From the NCBI GenBank assembly GCA_009746045.1, contig RPFO01000819.1:684382-748381 (forward strand): DNA of 64,000 bases, given 5' to 3'. The notes below the pieces were generated by a model. The model was not told where the DNA came from and searched no databases. It saw only the letters and a list, made by a program, of their open reading frames with translations. Below, in pieces: positions 32,553-43,639 of this stretch (positions within the stretch are counted from its first letter, which is position 1; the number at the start of each line of letters is the position of its first letter). The position numbers and the translations under genes are program-made. This DNA is from Mesostigma viride. Its lineage: Eukaryota; Streptophyta; Mesostigmatophyceae; Mesostigmatales; Mesostigmataceae.

Positions 32553-34795
32553 TCAGTAGTAACGAGGTTGCGGCAATGGTGCCGGCTGCCATGCCAATGT
32601 CATCGAGGGAGGCTGCTGCCAAGCGGCAGCCGCTGATGTCGCCGGTGCCGGTGGCTGTTGGTACCATCCCGCGGCTGCAGTTGCTGGTGGCTGCGCGTAT
32701 GGTGCCGGCGTGTATGGTGCCGGCGCATACTGTGGCTGCGTCAACGGTGCCGGCGCGGTTGCCGGTGCCAGGACCTGCTGGTACCATCCTAGTGCTTGTG
32801 CCGGTGGCTGCGCATACGGTGCCTGGGCGGCTGCCGTTGGTGGCGGGTAAAGCGGTGCCGCCGCGGGTGCCGGTGGCGGCGGGTAATAAGGCGGTGCCGC
32901 CGCGGGTGCCGGTGGCGGCTGGTAAAGCGGTGCCGCCGCGGGTGCCGGTGGCGGCGGGTAATAAGGCGGTGCCGCCGCGGGTGCCGGTGGCGGCTGGTAA
33001 TAAGGCGGTGCCGCCGCGGGTGCCGGTGGCGGCTGGTAATAAGGCGATGCCGCCGCGGGTGCCGGTGGCGGCGGGTAATAAGGCGGTGCCGCCGTGGATG
33101 CCGGTGGTGGCGGGTAATAAGGCGGTGCCGGCACGGCTGCTGGTGGTGGCAGGCAAGGCGGTGCTGTCGCCGGTGCTGGTGGTGGCAGGGCTTCTGGCGG
33201 CGGGGCCTCGGCTGCCGGTGCCTGCTGCTGCCGCCTCCCCTGTCGTTGCTGCTGCGGCGGCGGCTGCTGTTGCTGTTGCTGTATTTGCTGCATTTGCTGC
33301 AGCAGCAGCCGCTGCTGTTGTTGCTGCTGTTGTTGTTGCTGCTGCAACTGCTGCTGGAGTTGTCGGTGCTGCTGCTGGACCTCTTGCAGAAGCTGGGCCT
33401 GCTGCTGTTTCATACCCTCCAGTTGTGCCTGCACTTCTGTTGGTACTCGCGTTGTGCCGGGCAGGGCCTCCTGCAACGGCTGCGGCCCCGGGCGCCGTTT
33501 CTCCGGCTGGCGCTTCTTGGCATCTGGGGGGGGGGCTGGAAGGCCTGCTTGGCGGTGATTCGCTTCGCTCGCCCTAGCCCGGCGTTGGTGATATCCGTGA
33601 GCGGTGCCGGTGCCGCATCGGTCATGGTGGTGTCTTGTGTCCGCCGTTCTCGGGATGGCGTATCAGGAGAACCACACAGATCCATCGTGGCCCGCTGCGG
33701 GAATGCGTTACTGAGCAGGATGCTTGGGACGGGCGCATTGCCCATCAGGGCAACTAAATTGGGCTCGTTCTCCTGGGCCCACGTCAAACACTCCTGCATT
33801 TCATCATTCCATGCGTTTGCAGGGATGGATTTACCCGGAAACGTTACACCAGGGACATCGCACCACTTGGGAGGGTTGTTGGCCACGATGAGTGCCACTT
33901 GGTTGTGGAAGTGGATGCCGGTGGGTGCGGGCCTGGTCATGGAAGGAGTAAACGAACATAGCAACGACTTGTAGCTCGAATTCTTCGTTTCGCGGGCTAA
34001 CAGAGCGCTCATGGTCTTGTTTTTCCAGCCGCCCAAGATGATGCCGACATTTTGCCTCCATGGGTGAAGGTTCACGACGGCCCGAGCCATGATCCCGCAT
34101 TCGGCCCTAAAACCAGGAACCCCGCCCCCCACAGATATGGTGCTCTCATTTCGACCTTGGACCGGCATTGTCTTGAGCACCGGTGGATCAGGTGAAGGAA
34201 ATTTCAATGTCATCTTGGCATCCTCCAGCTCGGAGCGACTGAACCCTTTGCCACGCTCGTCGGCCGGGGTACTTTCCATCACGTTGTCAATGGAATTGTC
34301 CCCCGTCAGGTCGGAGGAACCCAGGTGTGCACCACGGCTGGCCGGATCGTCATCGCCACTGTCGACCATCTTGTCGTCACTGTCATTCTTGTCGTCACGG
34401 TCCTTTTTATCCCCGGCAACCTTGCCCTTCCCGCCCAAATTACTATGAAGATCTACCATCCCCGCCAGGTCATCCTCGGAAACTGGAGCATTAAAGTTGA
34501 TGCCGGCCGGGAGGGGGGGACGTGGGTTGTTGCCGACATGATGAGTCGCTTCCTGGTCTTGCTTGGACGACCCAGCAAAACATTCGGGGCACATCCATTC
34601 TGCCCCTTCTTCAGCACTTGGGTCCTTGAATAGCCCCGTGCATATCCCATGGACGTGCTTTCCACACGACCCACTGCATGGGTGATTGGCGCCACTCAAG
34701 AGCTCCTCCTTAGAAACGCCATCCTCGGATGCTCCGCCTCCCAATTTCCTACACTTTTCGCCTGCAAAGCAGGCATCACCGTTGCTCTCTGACAT
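32553..34795 (-). CDS. PHD-finger / polyQ-proline-rich protein of the transposon
   Basis: Starts at ATG 34795. The N-terminus is a PHD-like zinc finger: ACFAGEKCRK, ANHPCSGSCGKHVHGIC, EWMCPECFAG (C-x5-C, C-x3-C, H, C, C-x2-C). An acidic linker (DKKDRDDKNDSDDKM) and a conserved-looking middle domain follow (ECGIMARAVVNLHPWRQNVG, SMTRPAPTGIHFHNQVALIV, NEPNLVALMGNAPVPSILLS). At a run of ten C (plus-strand G, 33526-33535) the frame must shift to continue into DAKKRQPEKRRPGPQPLQEA, a polyQ coiled coil (MKQQQAQLLQEVQQQHRQ) and APPYYPPPPAPAAAP repeats ending PQPRYY. The shift is probably a homopolymer indel or sequencing error. It is divergent from the transposase gene, so the two could share control. 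Role unknown; chromatin targeting or an accessory transposition factor is inference. Confidence 0.7.
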
Positions 34796-34949
34796 TTATT
34801 ACTCACTTTTCCGCAGCACTACTCATTGCTTCCGGCATTATCGCCAACAATCGTTTAGCCGCACCGAATACCATCGTTTCCGGCGTTAAATTCATTCCAA
34901 GACGGAGGCACTGGCTGGAGCCCCGGCTCAGGCGGGAGATCCGGCGTTT

Positions 34950-35575
34950 GAATGAGGTGACAGTTGCGGATCCCAGGCATTATAGTATCTCCGAAGCCAG
35001 GCTTCGTGTCCGTTTCCTAGTACAAGGCATCGTATCTCAGACAAGTATCGCAGACAAGGTTTTCCCCAGCGGAGGCCAGGCATCGTATCGCCGCGGACAG
35101 GTTTTTCCATAGCCGAGGCAGGCAACGTATAAATTATTCCCCAGCCGAGCCTGCCGAGGCCAGGCATCGTATCTCCGCGGACAAGGTTTTCCCCAGCGGA
35201 GGCCAGGCATCGTATCTCCGCGGACAAAGTTTCCGTAGCCGACACAGGAATCTTATAAAATATTCCCCAGCCGAGCCTGCCGAGGCCAGGCATCGTATCT
35301 CCGCGGACAAGGTTTTCCCCAGCGGAGGCCAGGCATCGTATCTCCGCGGACAAGGTTTCCGTAGCCGAGGTAGGAATCTTATAAAATATTCCCCAGCCGA
35401 GGCCAGGCATCGTATCTCCGCGGACAAGGTTTCCCCAGCGGAGGCCAGGCATCGTATCTCCGCGGACAAGGTTTCCGTAGCCGAGGCAGGCAACGTATAC
35501 AATATTCCCCAGCCGAGGCCAGGCATCGTATCTCCGCGGACAAGGCTTCCCCAGCGGAGGCCAGGCATCGATACA
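34950..35575. repeat. Higher-order tandem repeats between the divergent transposon genes
   Basis: Units of GGCCAGGCATCGTATCTCCG plus CGGACAAGGTTTTCCCCAGCGGA alternate with (G)GTAGCCGAGGCAGG and a TATA-like block (CGTATAAATTATTCC, CTTATAAAATATTCC, CGTATACAATATTCC), giving a super-period of about 115-130 bp, 4-5 times. It lies exactly between the two start codons. Confidence 0.85.
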
Positions 35576-35991
35576 GTAGCTCGACCTAAACTGTACACTG
35601 TAACCTGATGTGCGTGAGAGGTACGCCGAAGGCATGATGATTGTCTGTCAAGCAACGCCACGCTGTCATCAGTGCTATTACAATGTCTTAAAGAGGTGCT
35701 GCAGGTGAGACAACCGGCTGCTAATAATCTGCTGTAGCGTTTGTTGTGCGAATTAATTTTGCAGGGGACGAATCATTGGTATGAAATGCGGATGCTATTA
35801 AATGGTGACAGAAGCAGACAGGACCTAGACTAGAGGTGGCCAATCTACGTGACATAACCAGTTGTGGCTAGGTAGTAATGGTAGGGTAGCTGCGTCCAGG
35901 TACCTTGGTTTGAAGTTTCTAGTATCGCAGTCTGTTGGGAATCCAGGTTGTTGCGTTTACAGATAGGGAGAATGCTGACGGAGTAGGCACA

Positions 35992-38900
35992 ATGGGCGAT
36001 GACGCAGTGGATCCGGATGTGCTAATGTGGGATGGCAGATTAGATGACGGGTGGGATGCCGACGATCCAGATTACGAATTTTCATTCCACGATGGCGTAC
36101 AGGAACCGCCAACTGAAGCCAAACGTCCTGGCAAGCAGAGATTAGACGCGCTTCGTGAGCAGAAGCTGGCTGCTGTTACGGGCGACATGGCGAAGCGGTA
36201 TTGTTGCACAGAGCAGCGCTGCCTTCACCAGTTTAACAGTTACCTCGTAGACCACAGGACCTGGACAGCCGTGCGCCAGGAATTTTACAGCCATCCTGAC
36301 AAGGCGCGCATGGCAACCCTGGCTGACATCATCCGATCAGGTGGGGTAGGCAGCATTGAGGTGAAGCCCCCCGGCCCAGGTGGTCAGTACCACCACATCA
36401 GATTCAAAAGTCCATTGCATGTGGATGTGCACGTCGACGGCGCCACGCGCACCATCAGCGGGTGTGCGACTGCAATCCGCAAAGTGTTGGGCGTGGAGCC
36501 AAAAACCTGGAACAAGGTGGTGAAGGGGGTCGCCTACAGCAAGCAGTTTTTCGATGCGGTGGACCGTGACACCCTGACCAGTCATGGATTGCCGGGTGTG
36601 TGCCACGAGGAGACTCCGCGCCGGACGCCTGTCGCTGGGCGCTCTAGTGCCACGGAGTACGCTGCTACCTGGATCTGCCGGCTGGTGAGCGAACTGGGGG
36701 ACAGCGACCCCGCCCACCCGGATGTTGCCTACATGGATGTTATCCCCATCACCGACATGCACCAGCTCTACGTGGCCGATGCCAAGCTCGAGTTCCCTGG
36801 AGATGAGTATAATAGAGGCCGCTCGATGATCCTGAAGTACCGGGCGTTCCATGAGGTGTGGACCGCGTTCTGCGAGGGCAACTACTTCCAGGGGTCGCCC
36901 AAGGTCATCTTGAAGACGAGCGCCAAGAACGTCGGGCAGTGCGCGACCTGCGTCGAGTTGCGGCACCTGCACACCCATGCGTCGGACAAAGCACAGCGGA
37001 ACTACATCGCTCATCTCACCAAGGCACACCTCGCCCTGGTGAGGTTTGCGCGCCAATTGTACTGGCAACGGCGCGACTTGGCCCTGCTGATGCTCTTGTG
37101 GATTTCACTCTGCATTGACAAGATTGACCATGCGAAGACGTACTTTCCTAAGCTGGTCAACGGCCCATCCTCCTGGCAGTCCCACGCGAAGAGCATGGTG
37201 CAGTTTTCACTCTTCTGCGTATGCGCGCACGCGTACAAGGCATTCTGGTTTCCCGTCCTGCCATGCGTGCTCCTAGATGAGGGCCTCTCAGGTAGCGTCA
37301 CTGTCACGATGCTGATGCACGTGTTACTATGCATGATACGTGATGCCCCGTGGAGGCGGCTCGGCAATAGAAGCATGCCACGCTGCCTAGTCCTGCAAAT
37401 GGACGGCGGTTCTGAAAACCGCAACTACACAGTCCTTCTCTGGGCGTGGTGGCTCGTCCATGTGGGGCTCTTTGACGTGGTGGAGATGCACCGCATGCGG
37501 CGAGGGCACACGCATGCAGACTGTGACCAAAAGTTCGGGGTGCTGGTCGGGTACATGGACCACGGCGTCGGCGCGAGAGCAAAGAAGTCCAACATATTCC
37601 CCACGATGGAGAGCTGGGAGCAAGCAATTCGAGACGCGTTCCACGGCATCAGCAACGCCACGGTGCCAGAGGGCGTGGATGTGCAGTGGCTGGGTGAGGT
37701 ATACGATGTCCAAGCGTTCCTCGTGTGGCTGAAAGCCTCCAAGTTCGAGAAATGGTGCAGGTCACGCGACTGGTGCGCCGCGGTGGGGAAGGAAGAGTCT
37801 GAGAAAGTAGGGCAATCTATGAAGCCGCACCATGTCGTGTTCTTCAAGGTGGTGGGAAATGACGAGGTGTGGATGGCGTACCGCTTCACCGAGTCAAAGC
37901 GAACTCCATGGCAGCCCGCTGGGGTGCGCGATGAAGACGCGCCGCGGAGCGGCAGGGCACGCATGCACCCCTACAAGCACGACGACGCGGGGAAGCCTCT
38001 GTTCGGGGTCCGCGTGGTGGATCCGGACCTGGTCGCTAATTTGGAAGACACTCCCAAGACGGCGCCACTCGACATGCGCTTTTTTGACAGGGAGCTCGTC
38101 AAGATCCAGAACGCGGTGGCATCCCTGCCCAGCAGCTGGCAGTCCTTCTTCAATGCCACGGACATCCAGCCCACCGTCAAGTTTTTGAAGGAGGCTGAAC
38201 AGTTCCCGGACAAGATGCCCAAGAAGTTGCAGCCTTTGCCATGGCCAACGCGTGCAGAAATCGCAGCAATGCGTGATCGTGAGGCTGCCGCGGCTGCGGC
38301 TCAACCGGCTGTGACCCAAGCGGACATCACAACAGCCCTCATTGACGAGGCGGCGCTCCGGGCAGCGCCGTTGGTAGACCCTGTCTGCCACGATGGTCGC
38401 ACGCGTGCGGAGTGGGTGGAGGAAGACCGCGCGTTTGGGGCCAAGGTGGCATTCGAGGAGCGCCTCAAGGGCGTGCAGGCTGGCTCGCCTGTTATATACA
38501 AGCATCCCAATGCCGACATGCTCTGCAACTCTGAACTGCCATGGACCCCTGTACTGTACGGGGAGGTGAAGGAGGTGCATCAGGGCAGCGAGGAGGGCGC
38601 TGAGCCTCATCTTGAGGTGTACGTGTACCGCGCCAAGCACTTGCGCGACTCGTGGCACCCATGGATACCTGACGTGGCTGTATGGCCGCATCCACCATCT
38701 GCCAACGTGGACCGCCACGTGGTGACCATCCCGGCATCGGCCCTTGTCCTCACCCATTGGGCGCCACCCAGCAAGCGGAAGTCCCTTCCCGTCCGCTCAG
38801 TGTCCTTGGATGCTAAGAAGAAGCTCACCAAGGACAGTTGGAACGCGCTCAAGCTGGTGCCATGTGACGCAAGTCGCCCTGCTATCGACTGGCAAGCGGT

Positions 38901-39367
38901 CTCCACCACAGCGGGTATGAGGCGCCTGACTGGAACACGCTGGGAGGACATTTTGAAGGCGGTGAAGAGCGGCGGGCGCTGCCTGGTGGGGCAAGTCGTG
39001 TGCCAGTGGGCAATCAAGCACGTGCGAGACGAGCATGGCAACCTGGTGAAGAACCAGAAGGAGAGGTTCCATGGCCGCGTCGCGGTCGTCAATACCCAGC
39101 ATGACATGGTGGGCCTATTCTGGGGTGCGCATTGGGAGGAAGAGGCCGTGAGCACCGTGGCACTCCCTGAGCTAGGAGGAGTGATCTGTGCATGCCCAGG
39201 TGTTAAAGTCCCTGAACTTCAGGCATCCGAGATCGCCAGGGCTGAAGACTACCTACGCGCACACGCCGCCGGCGCGCCGGCTGCCAAGCCTACCAACCGT
39301 TCGCGCGCGCGCGCCCGCGGCGCGCAGGCTGCTGCTGCGGAGGAGGCGGGTGGGGTTGACGAGGACG

Positions 39368-39457
<90 letters not shown>

Positions 39458-39495
39458 GTGAGGAGGAGGAGGAGGAGGAGGAGGAGGAGTCCTGA
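35992..39495 (+). CDS. DUF7869-like protein, putative DDE/RNase-H-fold transposase, 1167 aa
   Basis: First ATG of the open frame is at 35992 (MGDDAVDPDVLMWDG). The N-terminal region has RYCCTEQRCLHQFNSYLVDH, then a Cys pair (GQCATCVELRHLHTH) that may bind zinc. The core is ISLCIDKIDHAKTYFPKL (Asp 376/379), then RCLVLQMDGGSENRNYTVL (Asp 471) and HRMRRGHTHADCDQKFGVLV (His 506, Asp 510/512). This D ... D-x4-N ... GHTHxDxDQxF series matches the eukaryotic domain I know as DUF7869, and the spacing fits an RNase-H-like fold. The C-terminal part (about 680-1100) has DNA-binding-like basic stretches, then RSRARARGAQ, (D)n and (E)n tracts. The frame ends at TCC TGA. It is intronless, unlike its neighbours, as expected for a transposon gene. 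The transposase role is inferred from context; no catalytic test is possible here. Confidence 0.72.
39370..39456. repeat. (GAT)n microsatellite coding for polyAsp
   Basis: About 29 GAT triplets inside the end of the putative transposase ORF, followed by (GAG)n. Prone to slippage, relevant to the frame break at 39493. Confidence 0.95.
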
Positions 39496-40282
39496 GGAGG
39501 AGGAGGAAGAGGAGGGGGAGGATGACGATGAGGACGAGGATAAGGATGATGATGATGATGATGAGGAGGAGGAGGAGGAGAAGGACCGCTCACGCACATG
39601 CACCCGCGGCGCGCCGGCTGACAGGGCTAAGAACCGTTCGCGCGCGCGCACCCGCGGCGCACAGGAGGAGGAGGAGGACAAGGACGAGGAGGAGGAGAAG
39701 GACCGCTCACGCGCACGCACCCGCGGCGCGCCGGCTGGCAGGGCTAAGAACTGTTCGCGCGCGCGCGCCCGCGGCGCACAGGAGGAGGAGGAGGACAAGG
39801 ACGACGAGGAGGAGAAGGATCGCTCACGCGCACGCACCCGCGGCGCGCCGGCTGGCAGGGCTAAGAACCGTTCGCGCGCGCGCGCCCGCGGCGCACAGGA
39901 GGAGGACGAGGAGGAGGAGAAGGACCGCTCACGCGCACGCGGCGCGCCGGCTGGCAGGGCTAAGAACCGTTCGCGCGCGCGCGCCCGCGGCGCACAGGGG
40001 GAGGAGGAGGACGAGGAGGAGGAGAAGGACCGCTCACGCGCACGCACCCGCGGCGCGCCGGCTGGCAGGGCTAAGAACCGCTCGCGCGCGTGCGCCCGCG
40101 GCGCACCGGAGGAGGAGAGGGAGGAGGAGGAGGAGGACCGCTCGCGAGCATGCGCCAACGGCGCAGAGGAAATCGAAGAAGAAATGCCGCGTGGCTTGCG
40201 CCGCACGCGGGCAAACAAGGCTCAGGTCTTGTCGGATAGCGACAGTGGTGGCGAGGCACCAGCGGAGGCATTGGAGGCGTGA
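39494..40282 (+). CDS. +1-frame C-terminal extension of the putative transposase (262 codons)
   Basis: Directly after UCC (39490-39492) the stop UGA (39493-39495) can be bypassed by skipping one base. The next frame runs EEEEEEEGEDDDEDED and then about six repeats of KDRSRARTRGAPAGRAKNRS followed by RARARGAQ and acidic runs, ending SDSGGEAPAEALEA. The repeat unit is the same motif as in the upstream frame (GAPAAKPTNRSRARARGAQ), so the two frames belong to one protein. Either a programmed +1 shift or a one-base indel separates them. A third option is an intron with donor at GATG|GTGAGG (39457). Confidence 0.55.
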   Translation, partial: EEEEEEEGEDDDEDEDKDDDDDDEEEEEEKDRSRTCTRGAPADRAKNRSRARTRGAQEEEEDKDEEEEKDRSRARTRGAPAGRAKNCSRARARGAQEEEEDKDDEEEKDRSRARTRGAPAGRAKNRSRARARGAQEEDEEEEKDRSRARGAPAGRAKNRSRARARGAQGEEEDEEEEKDRSRARTRGAPAGRAKNRSRACARGAPEEEREEEEEDRSRACANGAEEIEEEMPRGLRRTRANKAQVLSDSDSGGEAPAEALEA

Positions 40283-41923
40283 TCGTCTTGGTCTTCAATC
40301 AGCACGTGGTAGTAGTTTTTTTTTTTGTCGCCGTGCAATTTTGCTTTCTTCATATGTGATGTGTGCCATGGACATTTCTCCGGCTGGCTTTCTGCATAGA
40401 TCTGACACGTATTGGATTCACTGGCAACATATCTTGTATATTACCATATACAATTGACAATGTGTGTTGTTCTTGTCTTTATCCTGCTGTTGCGGCTGTT
40501 ATATGCTGTTGCGGTTGTACCACTGTCCTGAACTCATTCCCTTCGTGCCATTCACGCTACCGTGTTTGCTACTGCCACTTATGCTCCGTGGTTGCCCATT
40601 GCGATTCCAGGGATCATGGATGGGGCCAGTGCTGAGGAGGGGGGTTGCACGTGGAATACGTCTCTGGTGCTGCAAGCATTATTAGCTGCATCTTCACGTG
40701 TCGCTGTTTTTTATTCTTGCACATCATGGCTGGTGGGGCCTGCGGGGGGCTGGGCTCCGACATATTTTGTGGCATATATGCCAAACCATTATTATGTTTC
40801 ACCGTTACTTCCCTCCCACCTGCCTCGGCCTTGTGTGCCAGGCAGGGGACGAACCGGTTTTACTGACATGCGTGACTGAAGCGGTGTCGGGACGTAGTAT
40901 TCCACAGGGAGTGGCAATGTCTCTTCGAAGCCACTGGGTTAGATCAGATGCCCGGGCCAGGGTTGCATTTCCAGGCCTGTATGGCTGGCTCCCCTGCATG
41001 GCTAGCACTTGGATCTCCCAAATTTGATCAGTCAACTGATTTGATGCTTTGACAACTACAATGAAGTTATAATGGCTGGGTCACCAATGATGTTATGACT
41101 CGTTGTCATCACTGCAAGCAATGTGCTATAGTTGCTGCAACCCTCGCGCACTTGCAATGGCCATTGAACATGCGTTAAACCACTATGCGCCAATTTGCTC
41201 TTGCCGCGTGCCGTAACTGCCCGAGTGCCACGGTCTTACATCATCCTTGCTACCGGTGCTATTGCGGACACACTCGTGATTCATGCACTGAACCGTTGTT
41301 TGCTTCTGGCACTATTGCGTTTTTATAAACCGCGTAGCTAGCTAGCTGCTGCCGTCGCCATTAGGCGGGGCGATGATGCTCGTTGCCGCTCCTTGATTCA
41401 ATTGGTGCCCACTGCGGTTGCTCCCAAGTAGCATCCATCTTTGGTTCAGTTTGTTGTGATCAGTCGAGACGCATGGGAGCTTGATCCAACACATGCATTG
41501 TTGGTATATAACATACTCCGCAAAGCCGCGAAGCCGCGACCCTGTGCGTTAGCTAGCAGACCTGGCGGCACCTGTGATCCTAATACATGGCATAATCCCG
41601 CGTGCAAACTTTGCCGGACTCAGCATGGTCTCTCCACTGAATTGATATTGATACATGCATGAAAGATGTTTATTTCAGCCAGACAATGAATTATGAATGC
41701 ATTATATGTATTATAATCATAGGATCTCAGCATCTTCAATCATGATGCCATGTCGGAGACAGTGTGTATAGCAAATATGCATTACAGCATGGAATACTTT
41801 CCTTGAAACACAAGCGCTGATTAAAATTTCTTGACAAAACTTGTTAAAACATATTCTGAAATGCTCCTGGCATAAAAAAACCATGTTTGCCAACTTTTCA
41901 TTTAGGACACTTCTGATGCCTTC
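40283..41923. other. Right non-coding arm of transposon
   Basis: No ORF with coding features and no splice-bounded exon that I can see. The 3' UTR of the putative transposase presumably begins here (T-run at 40318-40326). A tandem CTAGCTAGCTAGCTG sits at 41336. The subterminal segment TTTAGGACACTTCTGATGCC (41901-41920) matches the left subterminal motif but in inverted orientation relative to the terminus. Confidence 0.6.
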
Positions 41924-41949
41924 CGCAATTTGTCCTAATCCAGCGCAAC
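41924..41949 (-). repeat. Right terminal inverted repeat
   Basis: CGCAATTTGTCCTAATCCAG followed by CGCAAC, the exact reverse complement of 31829-31854. Confidence 0.95.
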
Positions 41950-43130
41950 CACTCTCGTGGAGGTCTCACCTGCCTGCTGGTCGAAGTGCTTGACGATGAC
42001 ATTGTGGCTGCGCCGCGCGATGTCGGCTTGGAACCTCGCGAAGGTCGAGGGCTTGTTGCTTGAGTTGTGCCGAGATGGTGGAGGTGGTGGAGGTGGTGTG
42101 CTGCTTAAGCAAGTCCGCCCAGGTGGAGGGAGCATCGCCGGCCGGGCCAGCAGGCGCCGGCTGGGCGGCGAGGTCCTTCACCGCCTGGGCGGTGAGGCCG
42201 GCGGTGTCATGCAAGCTCTCAAGGGCGTTGGCGGTGGCTTGAAGGCGGTGGTCGAGGTCGAGGAGCTGGGCTTTGATGTCGGCAGTGGAGGCGGAAATGG
42301 CAGTGGAGGTGGAGGCGGCGGCGGTGGAAATGTGAGGAAGTTCAGCAGTCAGCGTGCCGCCGATTGCTGCTATGTCGGCAGCAAGGGGGGTCACGTGCTG
42401 CTGAAAGGCTTCCGTGAGGATGGAACGGAATGCGGGGGCGGAGATGGATGGAGCCCAGATCTCGCCGTCAGACTTCTGGAGAAGAGAGTTGAGGACGGCG
42501 CCGTTGGAGTTGGGGGCGGGGACACCCGAACATCTGGCTGATGTTGTGCCAGCGTCGGCCGTCGTCGACGAGGAGGCGTCCAGTGGCGTGGAGATGGAGG
42601 CACAGGTCGTAAAGCGAGGCGTAGTCCCCGAAGAAGATGTGATGCATAGCCTCACTCGGAGAAATGGTGGTCCAGTCGTAATCATCGACCTGGAAAGGTT
42701 GGGGCCGAAAGCGCGGTTCCGAGAAGCGTGTTTCCGCCCAGCGTGGCCCTCCAGTTTTGTCGGCGGGGCGGGCGCGTTTAGGGTCAGGCGATGCCGATGG
42801 CGAGGCATTGAGGCCGGGAGGTTGCTGGGCGACCACCAGTGCACGACTAGTGTCACCGCTGCCTGCCGGATCTGGCGAAGCGGCAGCCTCAGCTGCCGCA
42901 TTGTTGAAGGCGAGCGCATCCGCCAAACTGCGTTGCGTCGACGGGCGTTTGCTCGTCATATATTGCGTTTTAGATTCGGAAAATTATATCAGCATGTGCG
43001 TCTTAGAAAGACGAAGCGATAGTGATATTCACGACTAAATTCGGTGCTCAAACGTGAAAGTTATGAGCTCCGACAGCCATGGCTACCTCGTGGCTCGTGG
43101 CTCGTACATCCGTCAGCCATGCATATTGGC
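41950..43130 (-). pseudogene. LINE 5' UTR and ORF1 N-terminal half, split by the transposon
   Basis: On the minus strand: 5' UTR (43115 to 42960, ACGCACATGCTGATATAATT), then MTSKRPSTQRSLADALAFNN, a frame change near 42480, TAQAVKDLAAQPAPAGPAGD and TWADLLKQHTTSTTS, stopping at 41950. It continues at 31828 on the other side of the transposon. About 80 percent like the ORF1 at 28678. Confidence 0.85.
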
Positions 43131-43198
43131 TATGTCGTGGCTCGTGGCAAGGGCTCTGTGGCTATGTGCTACATATACTCCCAACGGAGTTATGTTAC

Positions 43199-43232
43199 AA
43201 TTCAATTCAATTCAATTCAATTCAATTCAATA
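43199..43232. repeat. (AATTC)n pentanucleotide repeat
   Basis: Six copies of AATTC at a LINE 3' tail position (after CTCCCAACGGAGTTATGTTAC). Confidence 0.9.
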
Positions 43233-43275
43233 GCTTAGAGTTAGCTTAGTTCGATTACGCGGCTTCGCCCACCTC

Positions 43276-43590
43276 CACCCATTAAATTAAATTAAATTAA
43301 ATTAAATTAAATTAAATTAAATTAAATTAAATTAAATTAAATTAAATTAAATTAAATTAAATTAAATTAAATTAAATTAAATTAAATTAAATTAAATTAA
43401 ATTAAATTAAATTAAATTAAATTAAATTAAATTAAATTAAATTAAATTAAATTAAATTAAATTAAATTAAATTAAATTAAATTAAATTAAATTAAATTAA
43501 ATTAAATTAAATTAAATTAAATTAAATTAAATTAAATTAAATTAAATCAAATTAAATCAAATTAAATTAAATTAAATTAAATTAAATTAT
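43276..43590. repeat. (ATTAA)n expansion, about 60 copies
   Basis: Almost pure ATTAA pentamers with two ATCAA variants at 43546-43558. It follows LINE 3' UTR text (GCGGCTTCGCCCACCTCCACC), and short ATTTA/TTTAA tails occur at the same point at 45418-45434 and 14697-14715, so it looks like an expanded LINE 3' tail. Confidence 0.95.
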
Positions 43591-43639
43591 AACATGCCTC
43601 CGTTGGGAGATCATGTAGCACATATTCCTTGATGGATGG

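Larger units (their letters stand above)
31829..41949 (+). mobile_element. 10.1-kb TIR DNA transposon with DUF7869-like putative transposase and PHD/polyQ gene
   Basis: Bounded by perfect 26-bp inverted repeats and inserted into a LINE ORF1 whose halves lie directly outside. LINE sequence overlaps by about 10 bases at both edges (CTCGGAGTT left, CTCGTGGAGGT right), like a diverged target-site duplication. Inside: a non-coding left arm, a PHD/polyQ gene (minus), a tandem-repeat spacer with TATA-like motifs, a long DDE-like gene (plus) and a 1.6-kb non-coding right arm. I infer a two-gene autonomous DNA transposon. The signature of the large protein fits none of the classical superfamilies I know (hAT, Mutator, piggyBac, CACTA, Tc1). 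Confidence 0.8.

Noticed and set aside
35935-35991. Upstream extension of the putative transposase from a TTG at 35935
   Set aside because: No ATG; the first ATG at 35992 is the simpler start in a eukaryote.
39253-40218. 321-codon minus ORF (Ser/Ile-rich) opposite the putative transposase tail
   Set aside because: Mirror of the GAT/GAG and RSRARTRGAP repeats; the plus strand has the coherent protein.
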